Shown one piece after another: positions 36,491 to 45,120 of a stretch of DNA of 64,000 nucleotides; positions within the stretch are counted from its first letter, which is position 1, and every line of letters starts with the position of its first letter. This stretch comes from Conexibacter sp. CPCC 205762 (GTDB lineage Bacteria > Actinomycetota > Thermoleophilia > Solirubrobacterales > Solirubrobacteraceae). Below the pieces are notes generated by a model that ran no database searches, was not told where the DNA came from, and worked only from the letters and a program-made list of their open reading frames with translations. The DNA is taken from assembly GCF_030646155.1 (NCBI RefSeq), contig NZ_JAUTDN010000017.1, positions 1 to 64,000 on the forward strand, written 5' to 3'. Position numbers and translations under genes: made by a program.

Positions 36491-37446
36491 CGCGGCTGCG
36501 CGCGCTCGCGCCCGGCAAGACCAACCTCGGCCTCTTCCTCGGCCCGACGCGCCCCGACGGCTACCACGAGCTGGTCTCGCTGTTCGAGCCGCTGTCGCTC
36601 GCCGACGAGCTGACGCTGGAGCCGCGTCCCGGCGCCGAGGCGCTCGCCGCCCCCGAGCCCGGCCTCGCCGGCGAGGCCTGCGCGCTCGCCGCCGACGAGG
36701 TCGTCTGCGCCGGCGTCACGGGTCCGAACCTCGCCGCGCGGGCGCTCGCCGACTGGCGCGCCGCCAGCGGCTGGGACGGCCCGCCGCAGCGGCTGACGAT
36801 CGTCAAGCGCGTCCCGGTCGCGGCCGGCATGGGCGGCGGTTCGGGCGATGCCGCGGCCGCGCTGCGGCTCGTCGCGCACGCCGCCGGCCGCCCCGGCGAC
36901 CCGCTGATCGCCCGCCTCGCACCCGCGCTCGGCGCCGACGTGCCGAGCCAGGTCGAGCCCGCGCCGGTGCTCGTCCATGGCGTCGGCGAGCACGTCGAGC
37001 GCGTTGCCGCGCCGCCTGCGCACGCGCTCGTGATCGTGCCCGCGGGCCTGCCGCTGTCGACGCCCGACGTCTTCCGCGAGGCCGACCGGCTCGGCCTCGG
37101 CCGCTCCGCCGAGGAGCTGCTGGAGCTGCGTGAGCGCCTGCGCGAGGGCCTGCTGCCGGAGCTGCTCGTCAACGACCTCGAGGCGCCGGCCCGCTCGCTC
37201 TGCCCGGCGATCGGCCCGGCGCTGGACGCCCTTCGCGCGGCCGGCGCCGACCACGCCTTCGTCAGCGGCTCGGGGCCGACGACGATCGGCCTGTGGTGGG
37301 GCGGGGAGGAGGCGCGCACGGCCGCGCTGGTCGCCGCCGAGGCGCTGCGCGGGCGCTTCCCGGAGCCGGTCGCGGCGGCGCCGGTCGGGCCCGAGTTCGC
37401 GGCCGTCGGCGCCGTGCGCGAGAATGAGGCGCCTCATGAGCAATGA
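36487..37446 (+). CDS. ispE: 4-diphosphocytidyl-2-C-methyl-D-erythritol kinase
   Basis: A 319-residue GHMP kinase of the non-mevalonate isoprenoid pathway. LAPGKTNLGLFL and RPDGYHEL are the family N-terminus. The ATP-binding glycine loop is VPVAAGMGGGSGDAAAAL. FVSGSGPTTIGLWW near the C-terminus is the GHMP motif 3. GTG at 36487 overlaps the rsmA stop (GTGA), continuing the coupled run of metG-tatD-rsmA-ispE. Confidence 0.95.
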   Translation: MTRLRALAPGKTNLGLFLGPTRPDGYHELVSLFEPLSLADELTLEPRPGAEALAAPEPGLAGEACALAADEVVCAGVTGPNLAARALADWRAASGWDGPPQRLTIVKRVPVAAGMGGGSGDAAAALRLVAHAAGRPGDPLIARLAPALGADVPSQVEPAPVLVHGVGEHVERVAAPPAHALVIVPAGLPLSTPDVFREADRLGLGRSAEELLELRERLREGLLPELLVNDLEAPARSLCPAIGPALDALRAAGADHAFVSGSGPTTIGLWWGGEEARTAALVAAEALRGRFPEPVAAAPVGPEFAAVGAVRENEAPHEQ

Positions 37447-37657
37447 CGCGATCGTCCAGCTCGTCGCCGTCGGCGCCGCCGTCGTCGGCCTCATCGCCTT
37501 CGTGACCCTCGTGATGGTCCCCGTCGCCTCCGCCTACGAGCGCGTCTGGGAGCGGATCGTCGCGAGCCTGCTGTCGCTGTGGGTGCTCGCCGCGCTGATG
37601 GGAGTTGGCGCTCTGGCCGGTGCGGCCGTCATCTACTATTGGCCGCGCCTGTTCTGA
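37436..37657 (+). CDS. Small two-helix membrane protein, unknown
   Basis: A 73-residue protein (MSNDAIVQLVAVGAAVVGLIAFVT start) with two membrane helices joined by a short amphipathic segment (SAYERVWERIVAS). It overlaps the last 11 bases of ispE; GAGG 6 nt upstream supports ATG 37436 over an ATG at 37424. Last gene of the metG run. No family recognised. Confidence 0.65.
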   Translation: MSNDAIVQLVAVGAAVVGLIAFVTLVMVPVASAYERVWERIVASLLSLWVLAALMGVGALAGAAVIYYWPRLF

Positions 37658-37665
37658 GCACACGG

Positions 37666-37820
37666 GGTTCCTTGCGCTGAAGCGCTCGTGGCCCAAGCTG
37701 GGGGACAGGCTGCGCGAAATGTTTGCTGTTTCGCCCGATTTTCTCCATTTCAGGGTGAAAGTCGGACGCGACGGGGACTGAACGCGTGACTGACAGGCGC
37801 CTGCTGGGAGGCAAGGCGTC
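37666..37820 (+). ncRNA. Candidate c-di-AMP (ydaO-type) riboswitch
   Basis: In the 203-bp gap before a secreted-protein gene, closing arms CCTTGC (37670-37675) and GCAAGG (37811-37816) bracket: GGGGGAC (37700-37706), a hairpin GCGAAA (37714-37719) with TTTCGC (37729-37734), then GGGTGAAA (37753-37760) and GGGGACTGAAC (37773-37783). This order of GGGGGAC, stem-loop and GGGTGAA resembles the ydaO class, which in actinobacteria precedes cell-wall hydrolase genes. Identified by eye, not by a covariance model. Confidence 0.55.
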
Positions 37821-37860
37821 ACAAGGTCGCACGGACGCATAGCCCATAAGGAGACGCTTG

Positions 37861-38949
37861 ATGCGTCATCACCCGCTGCGCGGTCGGCTCTTCGCCGGCT
37901 CGATTGTCGCCGCCCTCGTCCTGCTGCCCGCAGGCGCGGCGCATGCTGCCCAAGGCTGGAACGGCTTCGGCGCCGGCGCCTGGCCGGGCTCCGACTGGCG
38001 TCCCTATGCCGCCAGCTCGCCGTTCAACACCCCGGCGGCCGGCCAGGCCGTCCACCCCAACTCGGCGGCGTACGTCAACAAGATCCTCTCGTGGGGCAAG
38101 CCCGGCACGCTCGTCGCCGGCGTCGCCGGCACGACGAAGGACTACGCCCACCCGACCTACTACGCGCAGCCGAGCGATCCGCTCTACACGCTGCACGCGA
38201 CGAGCACGAAGAACAGCATCGAAGGGCTCAGAATCCGCGTCCCGAGCGCCGCGAAGGCTGCCGGCGGCGACGACGGCCACATGACGGTCGTGCAGCCCGA
38301 CGGCTGGGAGTACGACTTCTGGCGCGTCTCCTCCAAGCCGGCAGGCGGGGGCACGCTGACCTTCGCGATCGGCGGCCGCACGAGAATCGACGGCAGCGGC
38401 ATCGACAGCAAGGCGACCGCGTCGAACTTCGGCAACCTCGCCGGCTCGATCCGCGGCGCCGAGCTGGCCGCGGGCAGAATCAACCATGCGCTCTTCGTCG
38501 TGCTCAAGTGCACCTCGGGCACGACCGGCTTCGGCTACGGCACCAAGCCGGCGCCGGGCGGGGGCCAGAGCGCCTACGTCTACCCGGCCTCGCACGGCGG
38601 CGCGTCGTGCGACAACTCCGCGCCGCCGATGGGCGCGCGGCTGCAGCTCAACATGACCGCCGCGCAGATCGGCGCGCTGTCGGTCCCGGCCTGGAAGAAG
38701 ACGATCCTGACGGCGCTGGCGACCTACGGCGGCTACGTCGGCGACACCGGCGGCTCCGGCTTCGCGTTCCAGTTCGAGTCGGGCTCCGGCTACACCTCGT
38801 TCGGCGCCGCCGACCCGCTCGTGACGTACTCGAAGTCGATCGGGATGCGCGCCGGCAGCGGCGACTGGGCCGGCACCTACGCCTACGACATGGCCTCCGG
38901 CGTCGACTGGGCGAAGTACCTGCGGGTGCTCGTCCCGCCGGCCGCTTAA
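37861..38949 (+). CDS. Secreted protein, unknown (riboswitch-linked)
   Basis: A 362-residue exported protein. Signal peptide MRHHPLRGRLFAGSIVAALVL to LLPAGAAHAA. The mature protein is rich in aromatic residues and glycine (GWNGFGAGAWPGSDWRPYAASSPFN) with beta-like patterns and two cysteines (LKCTSG, ASCDNS); no catalytic motif was identified. AAGGAG lies 7 nt before the ATG. A candidate c-di-AMP riboswitch upstream suggests control by osmotic or wall-stress signalling and hence a cell-wall role (inference). A perfect-looking hairpin follows the stop. Confidence 0.7.
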   Translation: MRHHPLRGRLFAGSIVAALVLLPAGAAHAAQGWNGFGAGAWPGSDWRPYAASSPFNTPAAGQAVHPNSAAYVNKILSWGKPGTLVAGVAGTTKDYAHPTYYAQPSDPLYTLHATSTKNSIEGLRIRVPSAAKAAGGDDGHMTVVQPDGWEYDFWRVSSKPAGGGTLTFAIGGRTRIDGSGIDSKATASNFGNLAGSIRGAELAAGRINHALFVVLKCTSGTTGFGYGTKPAPGGGQSAYVYPASHGGASCDNSAPPMGARLQLNMTAAQIGALSVPAWKKTILTALATYGGYVGDTGGSGFAFQFESGSGYTSFGAADPLVTYSKSIGMRAGSGDWAGTYAYDMASGVDWAKYLRVLVPPAA

Positions 38950-38958
38950 GCCGATTTC

Positions 38959-38991
38959 GAGCGGGCCGCGCGCGATTGGCGCGGTCCGCTC
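38959..38991 (+). terminator. 13-bp hairpin terminator
   Basis: GAGCGGGCCGCGC (38959-38971) and GCGCGGTCCGCTC (38979-38991) pair along 13 bases with one G-T, 7-nt loop. It is 10 bp past the stop of the secreted protein gene and lies next to the TACAAT box of the following regulator gene. Confidence 0.65.
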
Positions 38992-39006
38992 GTACAATTG
39001 GTGGCA

Positions 39007-40263
39007 ATGTCCTCGCAGGCCCGCGGCGACGCCTCCGCGCCAGACCTCTCCGCACTCGAAGCGATCACCGACGCGATCGCGGCTGGCGCCGGCCTGCCCG
39101 AGATCATCCGCGCCGCCTCGCGCGCACTCGACGCGAGCCTCGTGCTGATCGATCGCACCAGCGTCGTGCTGGCGGTCGCGGCCCGTTCGCCGGCTGAGGA
39201 GCGGGCGCTGCTGCGCGACGCCGAGGGCGTCGAGCGGATCGAGCTGCGCGTCGCCGACACCGTCGTCGGCCAGCTGCGGCTGCGCGGCCGTGACGCCGAG
39301 TGGGCCGCCTCCGGCAGCTCGATGCTGCGGCTCGTGACGACGCTGATCGCCTCAGAGGTCGAGCGCGTGCGCGGCCCTGAGCGCGCCTCCGAGGAGGCCG
39401 CCGCCGCCTTCGTCCACGACGTGCTCGCGCGTGCGATCAGCGACCGCGACGACCTCGTCGCGCGCGGCAAGGAGCTGGGGATCTCGCTCGACCGCGGCGG
39501 CAGCGTCGTCGTCGTGCGCGCCCATCCGCGCTCGCCGACCGACGACGACTGGCGCTCGCGGCTGCTGGCGCTGGCCGAGCGCGGCGCCCGCTCGATCGCC
39601 CCGGGCGCGATCGCCGCGCCGACCGCCGGCGGCGACGGCGACGAGGTCGTGCTGCTGGTCGCCGATGCCGACGGCGAGGCCGGCCGCCGCGTCGGCGCGA
39701 CCGTCCTGCGCGAGCTGGAGGCCAATCTCAGCGGCTTCGCCTTCGCGGTCGGCCGCAGCCGCGTCGCGCGCGATCCGGTCGACCTCCATCGCGCCGGCAA
39801 CGAGGCGCTGCTGGCCGCCAACGTCGTCGAGGGCGACCCGGACGAGGCGCTGCTCGCCTACGACGACACCGGCACCTACCAGCTGCTGCTGCCGCACATG
39901 AGCGATCCGGCCGAGCTGCGGCGCTTCTACGACGAGACGGTCTCGAAGATCGTCGCCTACGACGAGCAGTACGAGACCTCCGACCTCGTCGGCACGCTCG
40001 AGACCTTCCTCGAGTGCGACGGCAACGTCAACGCGACCGCCGCAAGGCTGATCACCCACCGTCACACGGTCCGCTACCGCTTCGAGCGCGTGCGCGAGAT
40101 CACCGGCCTCGACGTCGCCTCGACCGACGGCCGCGAGAAGCTCTCGTTCGGGCTGAAGGCGATGCGCGTGCTCGGGATCGCCGCGCCGCGCGGCCCGGCG
40201 ACCGAGCGCGGCTCCGAGGGCGGCCGCGTCCGCCGCGAGGCGCCCGATCGAAGCTCCCGGTAG
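39007..40263 (+). CDS. PucR/CdaR-type transcriptional regulator
   Basis: A 418-residue regulator. N-terminal part resembles a sensory region (PucR-type or GAF-like), the middle holds a GGDEF-like degenerate domain of the PucR family, and the C-terminus has the PucR helix-turn-helix: ECDGNVNATAARLITHRHTVRYRFERVREITGLD. PucR/CdaR proteins usually control catabolic pathways. ATG at 39007 has a TACAAT box 8 nt upstream (leaderless pattern); TTG 38998 and GTG 39001 are alternatives. Targets unknown. Confidence 0.82.
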   Translation: MSSQARGDASAPDLSALEAITDAIAAGAGLPEIIRAASRALDASLVLIDRTSVVLAVAARSPAEERALLRDAEGVERIELRVADTVVGQLRLRGRDAEWAASGSSMLRLVTTLIASEVERVRGPERASEEAAAAFVHDVLARAISDRDDLVARGKELGISLDRGGSVVVVRAHPRSPTDDDWRSRLLALAERGARSIAPGAIAAPTAGGDGDEVVLLVADADGEAGRRVGATVLRELEANLSGFAFAVGRSRVARDPVDLHRAGNEALLAANVVEGDPDEALLAYDDTGTYQLLLPHMSDPAELRRFYDETVSKIVAYDEQYETSDLVGTLETFLECDGNVNATAARLITHRHTVRYRFERVREITGLDVASTDGREKLSFGLKAMRVLGIAAPRGPATERGSEGGRVRREAPDRSSR

Positions 40264-40395
40264 TCCGACCCGAGGGTTTCGCGACGTGGGTTCTCATGCT
40301 GACACCGCCGAGCGGCGGTGGAGGGGCACCAGGCGCGCGCTTGCCGCAGCCGCGCGTTTGTGTCTGTGACCTCACGGCGCTCTGACACTCGTCCT

Positions 40396-41583
40396 ATGCC
40401 TAGGATTCGCGTCGTGGACGCAGATCGCGAAGGGACAGCCCCTGACGAGAGCAGCGATGCGGTCTCGGTCTCGCACCTGATCGATCGGCGCGGCCGCTGC
40501 CGGCTCGCCTACGAGCCGGTCGCCGATCTCGCGCGCGGCGTCATCTGCGGCTTCGAGGCGCGCGCCCGCTTCCCCGCGGCGATGAGCCGCGACCGCTGGC
40601 GCCGCGAGGCGCTGGAGCGCGGCCTCGAGCCGGACTTCGACGCCTTCGTCGTCGGCTCCGTGCTGGCGGCGCGTGAGAGCCTCCCCGCCGACTGCTTCCT
40701 CGGCTTCGACATCGACCCGCGCACGCTCGTGCGCGAGGCGGTCCAGCGCGTGCTGGCGGAGGCCGGCCGGCTCGACCGGCTGGTGATCGAGCTGACGGCG
40801 CTCGGCAGCGCCGTGGAGGAGCCGCAGCTGGAGGAGGCCGCGCGCCGGCTGCGCGACGCCGGCGCGACGATCGCGGTCGACGGCGTCGGCGGCGGCACCG
40901 CGACGCTGCGGCAGATCGCGATAGTGCGGCCGGAGTTCGTCAAGCTCGACCCGGCCCTCGTCAGGGGCATCCACCGCGACGACGCGAAGCTGGTGATCGT
41001 CGACACGATCGGCCACCTCGCCAGCCAGCTCGACGCCTGGATCGTCGCCCAGGGCGTCTCGCAGGTCGAGGAGCTGGACGCGCTGATCGCGCTGCGGGCG
41101 CCGCTCGCGCAGGGGCCGCTGATCGGTGTCAGCACGAAGACGCTGACACGGATCGGCTTCGCGCTGAGCGCCTACGTGAGGGACCGCGGCGCGGCCGCGA
41201 CGACGCCGAGCGCGCTCGTCGCGCTGCTGGAGCGGGTCGCGCCGCTGGAGCGCGACGCGGGCGCCGACGAGCGCGCCGACCGCTTCAGCGCCGACGCCGG
41301 CCTGCAGCATCTGCCGGTCGTCGACGCGCGCCGGCGACCGGTCGGGATGCTCGGGCGGGCCGCGGCGCTGCGCGGCGAGGACCCGCTCGGCGACGTGCTC
41401 GTGGTGGCGCCGTCGGGGCGGATCCCGGAGCTGGCGCAGCGGGCGATGCTGCGCCCGCCGGAGGCCCGCTTCCACCCGATCGTCTGCTGCGACGTGCAGG
41501 GCAGATACCTCGGGCTGGTGCGCGTCGAACGGCTGGTCGCGGCGCTCGCGCAGGCGCGCGAGCGCACGCTCTCAGCCGTCTGA
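40396..41583 (+). CDS. Degenerate EAL-domain protein with C-terminal CBS-like region
   Basis: About 395 residues. An EAL fold is recognisable (YEPVADLARGVICGFEARARF, then RLVIELTALG, IAVDGVGGG, FVKLDPALVRGI and VAQGVSQVEELDAL), but active-site motifs are altered: EAL reads EAR (residues 54-56), the N-containing motif reads FDID, ELTE reads ELTA, DDFG reads VDGVG, EGVE reads QGVS. The lysine (K183) remains. The last part (from about 290) resembles CBS domains with HPIVCCDVQGRYLGLVRVERL. Inactive as a phosphodiesterase, perhaps a c-di-GMP receptor. GTG 40414, 7 nt after TAGGAT, is an alternative start. Confidence 0.78.
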   Translation: MPRIRVVDADREGTAPDESSDAVSVSHLIDRRGRCRLAYEPVADLARGVICGFEARARFPAAMSRDRWRREALERGLEPDFDAFVVGSVLAARESLPADCFLGFDIDPRTLVREAVQRVLAEAGRLDRLVIELTALGSAVEEPQLEEAARRLRDAGATIAVDGVGGGTATLRQIAIVRPEFVKLDPALVRGIHRDDAKLVIVDTIGHLASQLDAWIVAQGVSQVEELDALIALRAPLAQGPLIGVSTKTLTRIGFALSAYVRDRGAAATTPSALVALLERVAPLERDAGADERADRFSADAGLQHLPVVDARRRPVGMLGRAAALRGEDPLGDVLVVAPSGRIPELAQRAMLRPPEARFHPIVCCDVQGRYLGLVRVERLVAALAQARERTLSAV

Positions 41584-41587
41584 GGCG

Positions 41588-41764
41588 CTACTCGACCTCC
41601 TGGATCTGCGCCCGCACCTCCTCGATCACGGCGTCGGGCACGTGCTCCATGCCGTGATCGTCATGCGCGTGCTGCGCGACCTGAGCGAGGATCGCCTCCT
41701 CGCTCTCGCCGCGGAATCGTGCCGTGCAGTCGGGAACCACGGCTCCGCAGAAGAACTCCTTCAT
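41588..41764 (-). CDS. DUF1059 small protein
   Basis: A 58-residue protein read on the minus strand: MKEFFCGAVVPDCTARFRG, then ESEEAILAQVAQHAHDDHGM and a charged tail. The two cysteines and the AHDDHGM block match DUF1059 proteins, which are short actinobacterial and archaeal proteins of unknown function. AGGAGG lies about 6 nt before the ATG. It lies between the EAL gene and tRNA-Gln and is convergent with the EAL gene. Confidence 0.85.
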   Translation of the reverse strand: MKEFFCGAVVPDCTARFRGESEEAILAQVAQHAHDDHGMEHVPDAVIEEVRAQIQEVE

Positions 41765-41808
41765 CCCGCCTCCTCTCGCGTCGGTGGGTGTGTGTCGGGC
41801 CCGGGAAA

Positions 41809-41879
41809 CTGGGGGGCCGGGACTCGAACCCGGATAGCCGGCTCCAAAGGCCGGAGTCTTGCCATTAGACGACCCCCCA
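41809..41879 (-). tRNA. tRNA-Gln (anticodon UUG)
   Basis: The minus strand folds into a cloverleaf: acceptor TGGGGGG pairs with CCCCCCA, the anticodon stem CCGGC/GCCGG carries loop CTTTGGA (anticodon TTG), and the T-arm has GGGTTCGAGTCCC. Discriminator G73 and U1-A72 match tRNA-Gln identity. CCA is not encoded. A TAGAAT box (complement of 41893-41898) lies upstream. Confidence 0.97.
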
Positions 41880-41952
41880 ACGGGTTCTCGCGATTCTATT
41901 CGTCCGCAACGAGCGGGGCTGAGGCAGCGCTCCGCCGCCCGACGTGGCTACG

Positions 41953-43341
41953 ATGCCGTACGTGACCGCTCCGGTCGTCGTCATCCTCGCGGCGGGCCAG
42001 GGAACGCGCATGCGTTCCGCCACGCCAAAACTGCTGCACGAACTCTGCGGCAGACCCCTGCTCAGCTGGACCGTCGACGCGGCCCGTGCCGCAGGTGCGT
42101 CCAAGGTCGTCGTCGTCGGCGGCCCCGACCGCGCGCTCGCGCCGGGGCTCCCCGACGACGTCGTGCTCGCCGTCCAGCAGGAGGCGCGCGGCACCGCCGA
42201 CGCCGTCCAGGCCGCCGCGGCCGAGATCGACCGCGACGCCCCGGTGATCGTCCTCAACGGCGACGTGCCGCTGATGACGGGCGCGTCGCTGGGCGCGCTC
42301 GCGACCGCCCACGCCGAGCAGGGCGCGGCGGCGACGATGCTGACGATGGTGCTGCCGGACCCGAGCGGCTACGGCCGCGTCGTGCGCAACGCCGACGGCG
42401 CCGTCGAGCGCGTCGTCGAGACGAAGAAGCCGGGTGACGCGACGCCGGCCGAGCTGGAGATCCGCGAGGTCAACGGCGGCGTCTACGCGTTCGACGGCGG
42501 CGAGCTGCTCGACGCGCTGCTGGAGGTCCGCTCCGACAACGCGCAGGGCGAGCTGTACCTGCCTGACGTGCTGCCGATCCTGCGCGCCAGAGGGCGTGCC
42601 GTGCGCGCCCACGTCGTCGACGACCCGGGCCTCGCGCTCGGCGTCAACGACCGCGGCGACCTCGCGAAGGTCCGCGCCGAGGCGCAGCGGCGGATCCTCG
42701 CCGCGCACATGGCGGCCGGCGTCACGATCGTCGACCCGGGCTCGACCGTGATCGACGCCGGCGTCGAGATCGGCGCCGACACGACGATCCTGCCGTTCAG
42801 CTCGCTGCTCGGCGCCACGCGCGTCGGCAGCGGCTCGAGCGTCGGCCCGCAGACGTCGCTGATCGACGCCGAGCTGGGCGACGGCGTCAGCGTGCCGCAC
42901 TCCTACCTGACCGGGTGCGCCGTCCACGACGGCGCCTCCGTCGGCCCGTTCGCCTATCTGCGCCCCGGCGCGGTGCTGCGAGCGGGGGCGAAGGTCGGGA
43001 CGTTCGTCGAGGTCAAGAACTCCGACATCGGCGAAGGCACGAAGGTCCCCCATCTGTCGTACATCGGTGACGCGGACGTCGGGCCGGGGTCGAACCTCGG
43101 TGCCGGCACGATCACCGCCAACTACGACGGCCGCAGAAAGCACCGCACCACGATCGGCGCACGCGTCAAGGGCGGAGTCGACACCGCCTTCGTCGCGCCG
43201 GTGACCGTCGGCGACGACGCCTGGACGGCCGCCGGGTCGGTGATCACCGAGGACGTGCCGGACGGCGCCCTCGGCGTCGGCCGGTCGCGGCAGCGGAACA
43301 TCGAGCAGTACAGCGAGCGCAAGAAGGAGAACGTGGACTGA
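41953..43341 (+). CDS. glmU: Bifunctional GlcNAc-1-P uridyltransferase/GlcN-1-P acetyltransferase
   Basis: About 462 residues. It makes UDP-GlcNAc for peptidoglycan. The N-terminal uridyltransferase has VVILAAGQGTRMRSATPK and LNGDVPLM; the C-terminal half is a left-handed beta-helix acetyltransferase with ITANYDGRRKHRTTIG. A TACGAT box (41949-41954) places a GTG at 41962 as the likely leaderless start, giving MTAPVVVILAAG; ATG 41953 is the alternative given here. It forms an operon with prs. Confidence 0.96.
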   Translation: MPYVTAPVVVILAAGQGTRMRSATPKLLHELCGRPLLSWTVDAARAAGASKVVVVGGPDRALAPGLPDDVVLAVQQEARGTADAVQAAAAEIDRDAPVIVLNGDVPLMTGASLGALATAHAEQGAAATMLTMVLPDPSGYGRVVRNADGAVERVVETKKPGDATPAELEIREVNGGVYAFDGGELLDALLEVRSDNAQGELYLPDVLPILRARGRAVRAHVVDDPGLALGVNDRGDLAKVRAEAQRRILAAHMAAGVTIVDPGSTVIDAGVEIGADTTILPFSSLLGATRVGSGSSVGPQTSLIDAELGDGVSVPHSYLTGCAVHDGASVGPFAYLRPGAVLRAGAKVGTFVEVKNSDIGEGTKVPHLSYIGDADVGPGSNLGAGTITANYDGRRKHRTTIGARVKGGVDTAFVAPVTVGDDAWTAAGSVITEDVPDGALGVGRSRQRNIEQYSERKKENVD

Positions 43342-43397
43342 TGTCCCCCATCGTCACCCGTGGAGCGTCGTCGTCAGGGCGTAGACTCGTTCACTCG

Positions 43398-44417
43398 ATG
43401 AGTGCCGGTCCGCAGGAGCACCCCAACAGCCACCTCGAGATCGGCTATGGCAAGCAGCTGATGCTGTTCAGCGGCCGCGCTCATCAGCAGCTCGGCGCCG
43501 ACATCGCCGGCAAGCTCGGGGTCGAGCTCGGCGGCGTCACGACGAAGACCTTCTCCAACGGCGAGGTCTACTGCCGCTACGAGGAGTCGATCCGCGGCGC
43601 GGACGTCTTCATCGTCCAGCCGATCAGCGGCAACGCGCGCACCGGCATGACCGCCAACGACTCGCTGATGGAGCTGTTGGAGATGGTCGACGCGGCCGTC
43701 GGCGGCTCGGCCCACCGCGTCGTCGCCGTCTGCCCCTGGTACGGCTATTCGCGCCAGGACAAGAAGTCGGCTCCTCGCGAGCCGATCTCGGCCCGCCTCG
43801 TCGCGCGCATGCTCGAGACCGCGGGGATCGACCGGATCCTGACGATGGACCTCCACTCCGGCCAGATCCAGGGCTTCTTCCAGAAGCCGTGCGACCACAT
43901 GACCGCGATGTGGATGCTGACGAGATACTTCGCCGACCAGTCGCTGGAGGACCTCGTCGTCGTCTCGCCGGACGCCGGCCGCGTGAAGCTGAACAAGAAG
44001 TTCGCCGCCACGATCGGCGCCGAGCTGGCGATCCTCAACAAGGAGCGCCCGGCCCAGCAGGTCGCCGAGATCGGCTACGTGATCGGCGACGTGAAGGGCA
44101 AGACGGCCGTCATCGTCGACGACATCATCGACACGGCCGGCACGCTCAAGGCGGCCGCGCAGACCGTCCGCGACGCCGGCGCCACGCGCGTGCTGGCGGC
44201 CGCAACGCACGGCGTCTTCTCCGGCAACGCGTGGGAGAACCTCGCCGCGGCGGCCTTCGACGAGATCGTCGTGACCGACACGATCCCGCTGCGCGACGGC
44301 GCGCCGGACAACATCACGGTGCTGCCGTGCGCCGACCTGCTGACCAGCTCGATCCGCCAGATCTTCACGGACGGCTCGGTCTCCGAGGTTTTCCGCGGCG
44401 AGAACCAGCTGTTCTGA
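43398..44417 (+). CDS. prs: Ribose-phosphate pyrophosphokinase
   Basis: A 339-residue PRPP synthase, transferring pyrophosphate from ATP to ribose 5-phosphate. VVCPWYGYSRQDKK-like ATP site, DLHSGQIQGFF and the PRPP loop VIVDDIIDTAGTL are intact. The ATG at 43398, with TAGACT 10 nt upstream, is preferred over an in-frame start at 43341 that would add an unusual 19-residue extension. Follows glmU by 56 bp as in many actinobacteria. Confidence 0.96.
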   Translation: MSAGPQEHPNSHLEIGYGKQLMLFSGRAHQQLGADIAGKLGVELGGVTTKTFSNGEVYCRYEESIRGADVFIVQPISGNARTGMTANDSLMELLEMVDAAVGGSAHRVVAVCPWYGYSRQDKKSAPREPISARLVARMLETAGIDRILTMDLHSGQIQGFFQKPCDHMTAMWMLTRYFADQSLEDLVVVSPDAGRVKLNKKFAATIGAELAILNKERPAQQVAEIGYVIGDVKGKTAVIVDDIIDTAGTLKAAAQTVRDAGATRVLAAATHGVFSGNAWENLAAAAFDEIVVTDTIPLRDGAPDNITVLPCADLLTSSIRQIFTDGSVSEVFRGENQLF

Positions 44418-44442
44418 TCCCGGCGCCCCGCCTCCAGCCGCC

Positions 44443-44763
44443 GTGGCGCGCGACGCCCACCACCTGATGACACTGCTCGGCCTCTCTGAGGACGAGCTGT
44501 GTCAGGCGCTCGCGGTCGACCCGCTGACGCTGCTGTCGGGCCAGCTCGACCACCGGCCCGAGCTGCCGATCCTGCTCGACCTGCTGGCCGAGGCGGAGGA
44601 GCGCGCCGGCGCGCCGGTGCTGCGGCGCTGGCTGCGTGCCAGCGGTCCGGAGGGGCGGCCGCTGGACGCCCTGCTGGCGCGCGACTTCGGGCGCTTCGAG
44701 GACGCGCTCGGCACGTTGGCCGCGCGCGGGTTCGTGCTGCGCGGCGGCGGCGGCGCCGGCTGA
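44443..44763 (+). CDS. Small helical protein, unknown
   Basis: A 106-residue protein from a GTG at 44443 (an ATG at 44467 is an alternative start, MTLLGLSEDELCQAL). Leu-rich helices, LGLSEDELCQALAVDPLTLLSG, recall an HTH or Xre/MbcA-type fold, but no confident family match can be made. A Gly-rich end (LRGGGGAG). Located 25 bp after prs; it could be its last operon member. Confidence 0.5.
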   Translation: MARDAHHLMTLLGLSEDELCQALAVDPLTLLSGQLDHRPELPILLDLLAEAEERAGAPVLRRWLRASGPEGRPLDALLARDFGRFEDALGTLAARGFVLRGGGGAG

Positions 44764-44778
44764 GCCGGCGCCGCAGCG

Positions 44779-45054
44779 CTACGCCTTGTCCGGCGCCTTC
44801 TCGCCGGGCCACACACCGAAGATGTGCTCCCAGCCTCTTGCGCCGGCGCGGTCGACGACCGCGCGCGTGACCGAGAAGGTCACGCCCTGGACGGCCGCGG
44901 CCGTCACGACTCTCGACCAGCTCGCCAGCTCGGTGGTCGCTTCTGGCGGCTCCTCGTCGTCGATCTTGGCCCACACGAACGTGAAGAGCTTTCGCGCCAG
45001 CAGGCCGGCGACGATGCCGACGATGATGCCGAACGGCTTGTAGATCAGCTTCAT
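44779..45054 (-). CDS. DUF4235 small membrane protein
   Basis: A 91-residue protein: MKLIYKPFGIIVGIVAGLLARKLFTFVWAKIDDEEPP, one N-terminal membrane helix, a second weakly hydrophobic region (VVTAAAVQGVTFSVTRAVVDR) and a short C-terminal tail. Matches DUF4235, common in actinobacteria, function unknown. The stop is 15 bp from the convergent small helical protein gene. Confidence 0.85.
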   Translation of the reverse strand: MKLIYKPFGIIVGIVAGLLARKLFTFVWAKIDDEEPPEATTELASWSRVVTAAAVQGVTFSVTRAVVDRAGARGWEHIFGVWPGEKAPDKA

Positions 45055-45120
45055 GTCGTCAACTTACCCGTCGACAGGGCGATTATCCTGTGTGAACGAA
45101 CTTCACGAGGACGGTGCGTC

